A stretch of 18,287 bases of DNA, taken from assembly GCA_900548595.1 (NCBI GenBank), contig URLB01000026.1, positions 1 to 18,287 of the forward strand, given 5' to 3'. The position numbers were made by a program, and so were the translations under genes. This document shows, in pieces, positions 6,847 to 14,337 of this stretch. The notes beneath the pieces were generated by a model. The model was not told the origin of the DNA. It was given only the letters and a program-made list of their open reading frames with translations, and did not search any database. The stretch is from an uncultured Eubacteriales bacterium. Its GTDB lineage: Bacteria > Bacillota > Clostridia > Lachnospirales > Anaerotignaceae. Within the stretch, counting starts at the first letter, position 1. Each line of letters starts with the position of its first letter.

Positions 6847-7938
6847 TCAGTATACCATTTTATCCATATACATCATATACTTGCTTACCATAAGGGTAAT
6901 CTTGAAAATAATGGCGTCGTCAAAATTACGCAGGTCAAGACCTGTCATTTTCTGAAGCTTATCAAGCCTATATACAAGCGTATTTCTGTGTATATATAAC
7001 TGCCTTGAAGTTTCAGAAACATTGAGGTTATTTTCAAAGAACTTATTGACTGTCGCAAGAGTTTCATCATCAAAATCATCCATTGTGAGTCCGTGGAGAA
7101 CCTCTTTAATAAACATTTTGCAAAGTGAAAGAGGAAGCTGATAAATAAGTCTGCCTATACCGAGCTTTTCATAATTGACAATATATTTATCATTTTCAAA
7201 TATTTTTCCTACTTCAAGAGCCATTTTAGCTTCCTTATATGAACGTGAAACGTCTTTAAGGTCGCTTACTACAGTACCGATTGAAATATATACCTTTACA
7301 TTTAATTCCGTACTTAAAGTATCCGAAATCATTTTGGCTATTTTTTCAATTTCATCCATCGTTTCCTTTTCGCGAAGTTCTTTAACGAGGATTATACTGT
7401 GTTCGTCAACAGCTGTAACGAAGTCTTTTGTTTTTGCGGGGAATATACTCCTTACAATCTCAACGATGTTCATATCTTTATCGATATTCGTTTCAATAAG
7501 GTAGACAATTCTTCTTATGTTATTTTCGATATGTAACTTTTTAGCTCTGCTGTATATATCTACAAGAAGAAGATTGTCAAGGAGAAGATTCTTTATAAAG
7601 TTATCCTTATCATATCTTTCTTTGTAAGCAACAAGGAGACTTTGAATCTGGAATGCGGCTATTTTACCTATTCTATAGCCGTCTTCATCCTCGCCCTTTA
7701 CCTGTATTACATATTCCGGAATACCGTTGTCATAAACCTTAAAATACTGATAACCGAGGATAAGCTGACTGTCCGCCTGTGAACCGACAAAGTTTTCTAT
7801 GGCGTCTAGCTGCCTTCCTATCATGTTTTCTTCGGTAGTAGCTATTACCTTTCCTTCTTTTTCAACTACGCTGAGATCTTTGCGTGTAATGTTTTTTAGT
7901 CCGTCAATTGTACTTTGTAAAATCTGATTAGATATCAT
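6847..7938 (-). CDS. PucR/CdaR-type transcriptional regulator
   Basis: The 363-residue protein begins with a region resembling the sugar-diacid-recognition domain of CdaR (ISNQILQSTIDGLKN, then DGLKN-type helices and GYRIGKIAAFQIQSLL), has a central GGDEF-like/PucR middle region, and ends with a PucR-type helix-turn-helix (SETSRQLYIHRNTLVYRLDKL at about 308-328, followed by TGLDLRNFDDAIIFKITLMV). Such regulators sense small metabolites; the ligand here is unknown. I start at the ATG at 7938, because GGGGTGG precedes it; an ATG 12 codons upstream has its purines too close. The link to ftsEX suggests it controls this envelope unit or itself, but no operator was identified. Confidence 0.85.
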   Translation of the reverse strand: MISNQILQSTIDGLKNITRKDLSVVEKEGKVIATTEENMIGRQLDAIENFVGSQADSQLILGYQYFKVYDNGIPEYVIQVKGEDEDGYRIGKIAAFQIQSLLVAYKERYDKDNFIKNLLLDNLLLVDIYSRAKKLHIENNIRRIVYLIETNIDKDMNIVEIVRSIFPAKTKDFVTAVDEHSIILVKELREKETMDEIEKIAKMISDTLSTELNVKVYISIGTVVSDLKDVSRSYKEAKMALEVGKIFENDKYIVNYEKLGIGRLIYQLPLSLCKMFIKEVLHGLTMDDFDDETLATVNKFFENNLNVSETSRQLYIHRNTLVYRLDKLQKMTGLDLRNFDDAIIFKITLMVSKYMMYMDKMVY

Positions 7939-8292
7939 ATTTCCACCCCAATTAAATTTAATAAAAATCCCCATTCCTTATACTGCCTGCAGTTATAGGA
8001 AATGCCGACAGAATAACAGAAATCAGTATTGTTATCCTTAAAATTGCATAAAGCAATATATACTAATATCCATTAAACGTAATGTATAATCTGCCACTCT
8101 AAAATTTCACTATTACTGATTTATATTTTATAACAAAATAACAAAAAAATAAAGAGAATTTTCAAAAAAAATGACATCTTTTTTGAAGCAAAAATTAAAC
8201 TGAAATTTTTAATAAAAAATGGTACTTATATTTAATGTTTTTATTGCATAAACCGACATGAAGTTTTATTCTATTATATATTTTAACAAGAA
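7939..8292. other. 354-bp AT-rich gap without a gene
   Basis: No ORF with a ribosome site was found on either strand. It must hold the promoter of the regulator/ftsEX unit, but no good -35/-10 pair stands out; TATAAA-like boxes at 8120-8125 and 8127-8132 (minus strand) lack -35 partners. It contains a 9-bp AT-only-armed inverted repeat with one G:C pair, TTCAAAAAA/TTTTTTGAA (8161-8169 with 8179-8187), around a 9-base loop; this could be an AT-rich operator or a weak transcript end for the YitT gene. A short ATTGC/GCAAT repeat is at 8042-8056. Confidence 0.5.
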
Positions 8293-9141
8293 TTAAAGCT
8301 TTTTAAATTCTTCTCCGTAAACTTCTTTTATGTCAAATAGGATAATAAATGCGGAATTATCTACTGATTTAATGATTTCTTTTATTTGTCTTGTCTCCTT
8401 TTGTGAAAATATACAAACAATATAATCGGGCAGTATATTTTTAAACGGCATACTTAATTTGTAAGCATTTTCTGAGGATATACATTCTTTTATTTTACCT
8501 GAAATTATACAAGCTTTACTCGATATTATAACGGCTGCTTTATCCAAAGATGACCCGGAGGCTACCATATCTATACATTTCGAAGCAACAAATACAGAAA
8601 TTATGGCAAACATTGCCTTTTCTGCACCGAAAGCAAAAAATCCGGCTATAATAATTAATGAATCTATTATAAAGATATAATTTGACACAGAGAGTCTGTT
8701 ATTTATATGATGAAGTATATGTGCAGCGGTTTCCGTTCCGCCGGTTGTTGCCGAACCGTTCAATACAAAGCCTACTCCGCTACCCATTATTATGCCGCCG
8801 AAAATAGAGGCAAGCATAAGATCTCCTTTATATTGCGGAAGAAACGCGGTGCATTGTAAAGCCAATGAAAACAGCAATGTCGCAGCAAAGCTTCTCTTGA
8901 TATATTTTCCTCCGAAGTACTTATAGGCAAGTAAGAAAAGAGGTATATTCAGAATAATATTTATGAGAGAAATCGGGAATGAAAATGAGAGAAATTTTTC
9001 AGACAAATACATTATTACTATTCCTATACCGGAAATTCCGCCAGAAACAAGTTCATTCGGAATATAAAATATATTTATCCCAACAGAGATTAAGATTACG
9101 CCTGATAGTATATATAAATAATTTTTGATTTCGTTTTTCAA
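8293..9141 (-). CDS. YitT-family membrane protein (DUF161 + DUF2179)
   Basis: The protein has an N-terminal membrane domain of five or six segments and a C-terminal soluble DUF2179 domain of about 85 residues, ending in the family-typical EVYGEEF. Diagnostic sequences are PNELVSGGISGIGIVI near 31-46 and VLNGSATTGGTETAAHIL near 129-146 (counted from the GTG at 9150). The family is common in Firmicutes, often in several copies, and its function is unknown. The GTG at 9150 has no ribosome site, whereas GGGGTG lies six bases before a TTG at 9141; I therefore prefer TTG, giving 282 residues. The gene begins immediately behind the terminator of the polysaccharide unit, leaving almost no room for a normal promoter. 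Confidence 0.9.
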   Translation of the reverse strand: MKNEIKNYLYILSGVILISVGINIFYIPNELVSGGISGIGIVIMYLSEKFLSFSFPISLINIILNIPLFLLAYKYFGGKYIKRSFAATLLFSLALQCTAFLPQYKGDLMLASIFGGIIMGSGVGFVLNGSATTGGTETAAHILHHINNRLSVSNYIFIIDSLIIIAGFFAFGAEKAMFAIISVFVASKCIDMVASGSSLDKAAVIISSKACIISGKIKECISSENAYKLSMPFKNILPDYIVCIFSQKETRQIKEIIKSVDNSAFIILFDIKEVYGEEFKKL

Positions 9142-9156
9142 TATTTTCACCCCAAT

Positions 9157-9199
9157 AAAAAACTCTGATAAGTTAATTATAACCTTATCAGAGTTTTTT
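9157..9199 (-). terminator. Strong terminator of the cell-wall polysaccharide unit
   Basis: A perfect 16-bp inverted repeat (9157-9172 with 9184-9199; core ACTCTGATAAG/CTTATCAGAGT flanked by A6 and T6) surrounds an 11-base loop. It begins 6 bases after the tagA stop. Both strands end in a run of T, so it could work in either direction, but transcription visible here is on the minus strand. Confidence 0.92.
9176..9181 (-). promoter_or_regulatory. TATAAT in the terminator loop, possible -10 of the YitT gene
   Basis: The minus-strand loop of the terminator contains a perfect TATAAT. A start about seven bases downstream would fall in the second arm of the hairpin, so the new transcript would carry no terminator and would reach the GGGGTG ribosome site within about 20-25 bases. 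The matching -35 position (TCAATA at 17-bp spacing) agrees at only three of six bases, so this is tentative. Confidence 0.3.
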
Positions 9200-9205
9200 A
9201 TTGAT

Positions 9206-9931
9206 TTATCGGCGCATTTCTTTACGTACTTTTATAACAAACTTCGGAAGTTTCAACATTCTTTTAAATCTTGAAGGCTGAGTTATAAGTCTATAGAACC
9301 ATTCTAAACCGAGTTTGCAAAATATTTTAGGAGCCCTCTTTAAATTACCGCTCATAACGTCAAAGCTTCCGCCTATTCCTATAGCAAGTTTTGCTCCCGT
9401 AAGTCTGAGATTATTATAAATCCATTTTTCCTGTTTTGGAGAACCTAATCCCACCAATAGCAGTGATGGCTGTTTCTTTTTAATATCAGCTATGATTAAA
9501 TGTTCTTCCTTTTTATCGAAATATCCGTCATGTATTCCTACTACTTTCAGACCGACATATTTTTTGGTCATCATTTCAGCAGCTTTTTCAGCGACTCCCG
9601 GTGCACCGCCGAGAAAATATACTGTATGTTCCGAGTTTTTTATTTTTTCAAATATATGAAGTACTAAATCGTATCCTGACACACGCTCTGTAATCTTAGT
9701 TTTACTGTATTTTGAAGCCCATACAACTCCCACTCCGTCAGGCGTAACCATATCGGCTGCTTTCAATATACCCATAAGCTCTCTGTCATGCTGAGCTTCC
9801 ATTACAATTTCAGGGTTTGGAGTACAGACAATATGCTGACCGCTTTCATTCATTAGATTTACAGCGTGTTCGGCTGCCTCGTCTAAAGTATATGTGTCAA
9901 AATCAACTCCAAGAATTGTAGTTTTTCCCAT
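9206..9931 (-). CDS. tagA: TagA/WecG-family N-acetylmannosaminyltransferase
   Basis: This GT26 enzyme adds ManNAc (or a similar sugar) from UDP-ManNAc to lipid-linked GlcNAc-PP-undecaprenol, the second step of wall teichoic acid or secondary cell-wall polymer synthesis on the inner face of the membrane. The 241 residues show TPNPEIV with T37, the catalytic-Asp motif VTPDGVGVVW with D65 (the same positions as reported for Thermoanaerobacter TagA), TERVSGYDL (81-89), FLGGAPGVAEKA, GLGSPKQEKWI and the membrane-associating basic C-terminal segment GLEWFYRLITQPSRFKRM. A GAGGTGAT ribosome site supports the ATG. It is the last gene of the polysaccharide unit, 17 bases after the GT4-CsaB fusion. Confidence 0.93.
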   Translation of the reverse strand: MGKTTILGVDFDTYTLDEAAEHAVNLMNESGQHIVCTPNPEIVMEAQHDRELMGILKAADMVTPDGVGVVWASKYSKTKITERVSGYDLVLHIFEKIKNSEHTVYFLGGAPGVAEKAAEMMTKKYVGLKVVGIHDGYFDKKEEHLIIADIKKKQPSLLLVGLGSPKQEKWIYNNLRLTGAKLAIGIGGSFDVMSGNLKRAPKIFCKLGLEWFYRLITQPSRFKRMLKLPKFVIKVRKEMRR

Positions 9932-9948
9932 ATTATCACCTCACAGAA

Positions 9949-12168
9949 TTACAATAAACTTTCAAGATATTTTTCGTTAAGCCTAGCCTTATGCTCAAGC
10001 TTTATAGCGGCTAAATTAAGATAGTCCACATACTTGTCTCGATTTTCCAATACTTCTTCAACTTCTTCCAGAGTTCTTTCGATATTGATGTTGTTTACGT
10101 CGCCGCCGTTAGGCATTTTCAGCATATTGAGATAGCTGTTTATTTTAGGGTCATATACAAACCCTACTATCGGAACTCTCTGTTTGGTTGCAAATATCAA
10201 TGTATGAAGCCTCATACTCAAAACAAGATCCATTTCGCCTATCATTCCCATTATTTCCTTCGGACAATAATTTTTTTCAAGGATATAAGCCTCATTTTTC
10301 ATTTTCTGCATTACAGATTTGCTTATGTTTGTATCGTTGGGATTATGCATGACTATAAATACTATAGACTTATTAAATTTATCATGTATCTCATCACATA
10401 TACATGCAAATTTTTCCGCAAAATCAGAATCGTTTTTCCAGTTTCTGACTGATACGCCTATAATACCTTTATCATCCGGTATACCAGCTTCCTGTAACAG
10501 TAATTTTGACTTTTCTCTTGTTTCGGCTTCCATTGTGAAAACAGGATCTGCCGTTACAAAAAGATTATTGTCAGGTATTCCCATAGAAATAAGCTCGTTT
10601 TTTGAAGCTTCCTCTCTAAGCGTAATTATATCAGCTTTACTTACTACTCGTTTAACCATTCTTCTGTTTGCCTTTTTTGAAACAGGCCCGATACCGTTTG
10701 CATAAAGCATGACCTTTTTATGCATGATTTTTGCCCATTCTATAATAAAAAGATAATACATTAATGATCTTGTACTTGTCGTATCCTGCAGTAAAGAACC
10801 CCCTCCGCTTAAAAGAATATCGCATTTTTTGATTTCCGACATCACTTTAAAGAAATCAAATCTTGAAACGACATCTTGAAAACCATATTCTGCCATAGTT
10901 TCTTCGGGATCTCTTGATAGAACGGTTATATTTATATTTCTGTCCATTTTTTGAATGTTATTATAAATGGTTGTAAGTATCGCTTCGTCTCCGCTGTTAT
11001 TATAACCATAGTAACCTGACATAAGTATTCTGTCTCCGTGGTTTTCTTTATAAGCTGAATCGTATGCTTTTATACAATCATCGGCCATTTTACTTACGGA
11101 ATAATATTTGAAGATTACTTCTCTTCCGTATTTACCCAATACTTTTTTTTCATCATCACTAAGCTGTATAAGACGAATAACATCACGGATAAGTAATTCA
11201 TTTGAGGACATTTCACAGCCTCTGCAACAGAAATTGTTTTCCTGAGCGGTTTCAAGCTTGTCATCGCTGAAAATACCTATATAGCCTTCGTTACCGGCAA
11301 CTATAACAGGTTTTTCAGCCGACATTGCCTCCAAGGCAGCTCGGCTTACACCGACAAATATATCTCCGGCAGCAACTATTTTGTTTATATCTGTTCTTGC
11401 GCCGGTCATTACTATACATTTTCGTCCAAGCTTTGTATTAATCTTTTCAGATTTATCTTTCAGCTTGTCAAATACATTTCCGCCGCCTGCAATTAAAAAT
11501 TGAACACCATCAATTTTTGACGATATTTCTTCAGCGGAATCTATAAGTTGTTCGGCAACCATAGCTCTGTCTGCGTCCATACGGCTCACATACGATACTA
11601 TAGGTTTGTCGGGATTAAGACCGAATTCGTTTATAATTTCTTCTCCTGAAACATTTGGTGAGAATTTATCGGTATCTATTCCGTTTATAGTAACATAAAT
11701 ATTTTTTTCAGGAGTATTGTAATTTTCCATAAGATACTGTTTTATATCTTCACTTACGGCGATAACTTTTTGACCCCAGTTCGTAAGATATTTAAGTCCG
11801 TGTCCTGTATTAAAAACCCAGTGTGCGCTTGTAACGAAAGTAAATTTCATGGATCTGTGAAGAATTCCCGTTACAAATCCGGGTATTCTCGCATGGGAAT
11901 GTACTATATCGACATTTTCTTCACTGACTATTTTTTTTAATAATTTAAGCGACTTATACATTTTTCCTATATTTCTTGTGTTAAGAGGAACATCGAAATG
12001 TTTTATTCCCGCTTCCGTCAGTTCATCAACATATACGCCGCCGTTTGACGCTACCATAACGTCGTATCCACGCTTTTTAAGTTCTTTTGTAAGTTCCACT
12101 ATATGAGTTTCGGCTCCGCCGATATTCAAACCCATAGTTGTCATAAGTATTTTATATTTTTTGCCCAT
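9949..12168 (-). CDS. Fusion of GT4 glycosyltransferase and CsaB-type pyruvyl transferase
   Basis: The 739-residue protein has two enzymes in one chain. Residues 5-375 are a GT-B family 4 glycosyltransferase: KILMTTMGLNIGGAETHIVEL, DIVHSHARIPG, GIDTDKFSP, FLIAGGG and the late SRAALEAMSAEKPVIVAG. Residues 380-739 are a polysaccharide pyruvyl transferase of the CsaB type: LMSGYYGYNNSGDEAIL, ILLSGGGSLLQDTTS, MLYANGIGPV, GVSVRNW and LSMRLHTLIFA. CsaB adds ketal pyruvate to the secondary cell-wall polymer, which lets SLH domains bind. The ATG at 12168 is chosen because GGAAGGAG lies seven bases upstream; the frame also opens from a TTG at 12192. CsaB proteins are usually separate proteins of about 370 residues. 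Confidence 0.9.
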   Translation of the reverse strand: MGKKYKILMTTMGLNIGGAETHIVELTKELKKRGYDVMVASNGGVYVDELTEAGIKHFDVPLNTRNIGKMYKSLKLLKKIVSEENVDIVHSHARIPGFVTGILHRSMKFTFVTSAHWVFNTGHGLKYLTNWGQKVIAVSEDIKQYLMENYNTPEKNIYVTINGIDTDKFSPNVSGEEIINEFGLNPDKPIVSYVSRMDADRAMVAEQLIDSAEEISSKIDGVQFLIAGGGNVFDKLKDKSEKINTKLGRKCIVMTGARTDINKIVAAGDIFVGVSRAALEAMSAEKPVIVAGNEGYIGIFSDDKLETAQENNFCCRGCEMSSNELLIRDVIRLIQLSDDEKKVLGKYGREVIFKYYSVSKMADDCIKAYDSAYKENHGDRILMSGYYGYNNSGDEAILTTIYNNIQKMDRNINITVLSRDPEETMAEYGFQDVVSRFDFFKVMSEIKKCDILLSGGGSLLQDTTSTRSLMYYLFIIEWAKIMHKKVMLYANGIGPVSKKANRRMVKRVVSKADIITLREEASKNELISMGIPDNNLFVTADPVFTMEAETREKSKLLLQEAGIPDDKGIIGVSVRNWKNDSDFAEKFACICDEIHDKFNKSIVFIVMHNPNDTNISKSVMQKMKNEAYILEKNYCPKEIMGMIGEMDLVLSMRLHTLIFATKQRVPIVGFVYDPKINSYLNMLKMPNGGDVNNINIERTLEEVEEVLENRDKYVDYLNLAAIKLEHKARLNEKYLESLL

Positions 12169-12192
12169 GTCTGAACTCCTTCCGACAGACAA

Positions 12193-12669
12193 TTATTCGT
12201 TAACTCCGGTTATAACTGCTGTACATTCAGCATATTTTGTATAAATTTTTCTTTTTGAGTTTACAGAAATTTCATATGTTTTGTCTACAAAGTAAACGCC
12301 GTCATCATTTGTAGCATTTGCAGAAAGAGTCAATACTGCATCATATCTGTTTTCAACGGGAGCTTCAACAGTTTCTCCTTTCAAAGTATAAAAAGGATCT
12401 TTTGCGTCTTTCCACTCAATGTTTTCAATAGTTCCTATTGCGTTTCCGGATGTATAATCAAAGACAGTGTCTCCTACTTGAAGATTTTCTTTATTATAAT
12501 CTCTCAATGATTCTATCGTCATTTCATATGTTATAGGTTCCATAGCAACCGATTTTTTTGTTTTGTCTAATCCTCTGAACTTATATGCAGCTCCTGCAAT
12601 CAGGATAATTATTACAGCTATCACTATAACGTCTACAATATTAAACTTTCCTTTATTTTTTTCTGCCAT
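12193..12669 (-). CDS. DUF4330 membrane-anchored protein, copy 2
   Basis: The 158-residue protein has an N-terminal membrane anchor (about 11-27) and an external domain of about 130 residues rich in beta strands. Features shared with the family and with the gene just upstream are the charged start before FNIVDVIV, the pattern LRDYNKENLQVGDTVFD...IGTIENIE, and the closing strands YEISVNSKRKIYTK. The family is assigned from general resemblance to DUF4330; no biochemical role is known. Its position inside a polysaccharide unit suggests a scaffold or accessory role at the membrane. An AAAGGAGGCG site supports the start. Confidence 0.75.
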   Translation of the reverse strand: MAEKNKGKFNIVDVIVIAVIIILIAGAAYKFRGLDKTKKSVAMEPITYEMTIESLRDYNKENLQVGDTVFDYTSGNAIGTIENIEWKDAKDPFYTLKGETVEAPVENRYDAVLTLSANATNDDGVYFVDKTYEISVNSKRKIYTKYAECTAVITGVNE

Positions 12670-12683
12670 AATTAACGCCTCCT

Positions 12684-13151
12684 TTATCTGATTACTTTAA
12701 CAATGTATCCTTCGCCTGCATACCCCTCGCCCTTAACAAATATTTCTGTTCCGGCACGTACTATAAATTGACCGTCAACAGCGAATGAACTGTTGCTTTC
12801 TGTTACATCGGCCTCAACTGTTATAAGCACTGTATTGCTTGTAGGGTCGACAGAATCTCTGAATACATTGCTCATATAATCAGGAGTGATTCTTGTATAT
12901 GGCTTTGTCTCAAAATCAACTACTTTTCCCATGTGATAATTTTTTGTGTTTTCTGTAAGATCGTCGCCGATTCTGATATAATTTTCCAATCCCGGAGTTG
13001 TTTTATTAAGTTCGATTACATAAGTTAATTTTTTAGTATCAGCTGTTGTATCTTTATTAGTAAATAAATAAAAACCTACCCCGACACATAACACAATTAG
13101 TACAATAACTATGTCAAAAAAATTAATCTTAAACTTTTTATTCTCTGTCAT
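12684..13151 (-). CDS. DUF4330 membrane-anchored protein, copy 1
   Basis: The 155-residue protein has the same plan as its neighbour: a short basic start, one membrane segment (about 11-31, FFDIVIVLIVLCVGVGFYLF) and an external domain with ENYIRIGDDLTENTKNYHMGKVVDFE, which lines up with NLQVGDTVFDYTSGNAIGTIENIE in the other copy. Both end in a strand with a regular hydrophobic pattern (GTEIFVKGEGYAGEGYIVKV here). The two are diverged tandem paralogues 14 bases apart and may form a heteromer. The ribosome site is GAGGTG. The family assignment is from memory, and the function is unknown. Confidence 0.72.
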   Translation of the reverse strand: MTENKKFKINFFDIVIVLIVLCVGVGFYLFTNKDTTADTKKLTYVIELNKTTPGLENYIRIGDDLTENTKNYHMGKVVDFETKPYTRITPDYMSNVFRDSVDPTSNTVLITVEADVTESNSSFAVDGQFIVRAGTEIFVKGEGYAGEGYIVKVIR

Positions 13152-13161
13152 TTTGCACCTC

Positions 13162-14336
13162 TTATTTTTTCATCAGTTCAGTGTATACGTTTTCTATATT
13201 TCTTGCATATATTTCAGCTGTAAACTTTTGGTTAAATATTTCAACTGACCGATTTTTCATATAATCATAAGTATCCTTATCGTCCATAAGTTTTATTATA
13301 TAGGAAGCTAAGTCATCACTGTCTTTCAAACGGAATATATATCCGTTTTCACCATGGGTTATTACTCCCGGATTTCCTCCGTAATTGCTGACAACGGCAG
13401 GTATCCCTAAACTCATTCCTTCCAAAAGAGAAAGACTTGTAGCTTCTGTACCGAATGAAGCATTTACTTGAAGATCAATAATGCTTAAAATTTCATTTAC
13501 ATTTTTGATGAATCCCGTAAAAATAACAGTATCTTCAATCCCTTTTGACTTTACCGTATTTTTTAATTCTTCTTCAAGCGCTCCGGTTCCGATTATTAAG
13601 ACCTTTATATTACGGCCTGTTTTTTTAATTTTTTCAGCTGCTTCTATAAGATAGATATGTCCTTTAACTTCTTCGATTCTGGCCATTATACCAACTACAA
13701 AGTCATTTTTTTCTATATTGTAGAGCACTTTTATTTTCTCAGATACATCTTTGGGAATTTTGCTTTGCGGCTCCACTCCGTTTAGTATAACTTTTACTCT
13801 GGAACCGTCTATCCCCGAGTCAGTAAGATTTTCTTTAGCTGCCTCGGCAACCGCTATTATATCGTCGGCATAGTGCATATTTACTATTCCGTTTAGTTTT
13901 TTACCGATACCCTTACTTATTTTAGGATTTACGGGAAAAACGGAATGTCTCGTATATACTACTTTCTTACCGCATTGTTTTGCGGCTATTCTTCCGCTCA
14001 TATTTCCGTGTGTATGAACTATATCGCAGTCTGAAGTTTTAATTATATTTTTTAATATTTTTATCCCATTACGGCTGAGAGATTTTTCGGCAATTCCCTC
14101 AGCTTCTATAGTATCTATGCCCAGTTTTTTTATTTCGGGTATAATAGTTGATGAAGATGCAGCTAAATTATTAAAATAGTTATTACTATCTTAGATTAAT
14201 GTATAAGAAGACTGTTTGTAGGAACTATGACCTTTACCTGAAAATTGCTTCTATCAAAATATTTTAAGAAAGTAAGTACACATCTGCCGGCACCGCCTAT
14301 ATTACTATCGCTTATTATGTTTAATATTTTAATCAT
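13162..14336 (-). pseudogene. Family 4 glycosyltransferase broken by a 62-bp insertion
   Basis: The gene starts at ATG 14336 behind GGGAGG, one base after the stop of the O-antigen-ligase gene. Its first 46 residues carry the GT4 N-terminal motif (MIKILNIISDSNIGGAGR) and stop at a TAA (14196-14198). The rest runs in another frame from PEIKKLGIDTIE through TSDCDIVHTHGNMSGRIAA to the donor-binding EATSLSLLEGMSLGIPAV and the end at 13162. All three frames contain stops between 14185 and 14198. Removing 62 bases (14140-14201) gives SLLI-PEIKK and one open frame of 371 codons, a normal GT4 length. A product could restart at ATG 14001 (279 residues), but it would lack the N-terminal acceptor-binding domain and the GGAGR loop. 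Its first-domain function is probably lost. Confidence 0.8.
14140..14201. repeat. 62-bp AT-rich insertion with 5-bp direct repeats
   Basis: The segment is about 21% G+C and carries stops in every minus-strand frame. TATAA (plus strand) occurs at 14140-14144 inside its edge and again at 14202-14206 directly beyond it, as a 5-bp target duplication would. Part of it folds as a weak hairpin (ATAGT-TATT-ACTAT at 14176-14189). No terminal inverted repeats or known IS end were recognised, so it could equally be filler DNA from break repair. Confidence 0.55.
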
Positions 14337-14337
14337 A

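Noticed and set aside
7939..8292. Small RNA gene or riboswitch in the AT-rich gap
   Set aside because: No strong promoter, GC-rich structure or known riboswitch core was seen; only weak AT-rich repeats.
10319..10705. Plus-strand ORF of 128 codons
   Set aside because: It lies fully inside the GT4-CsaB gene on the opposite strand, has no ribosome site, and its protein looks like an antisense reading of that gene.
13162..14001. Intact 279-residue glycosyltransferase starting at 14001
   Set aside because: The frame continues upstream with conserved GT4 sequence (DIVHTHGNMSGR), and the true N-terminus is found in another frame behind a strong ribosome site at 14336. A short restart product is possible but not the original gene.
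14185..14201. Simple frameshift or programmed frameshift in the GT4 gene
   Set aside because: Stops occur in all three frames in this stretch, so one shift cannot join the parts; a 62-bp insertion explains it better.
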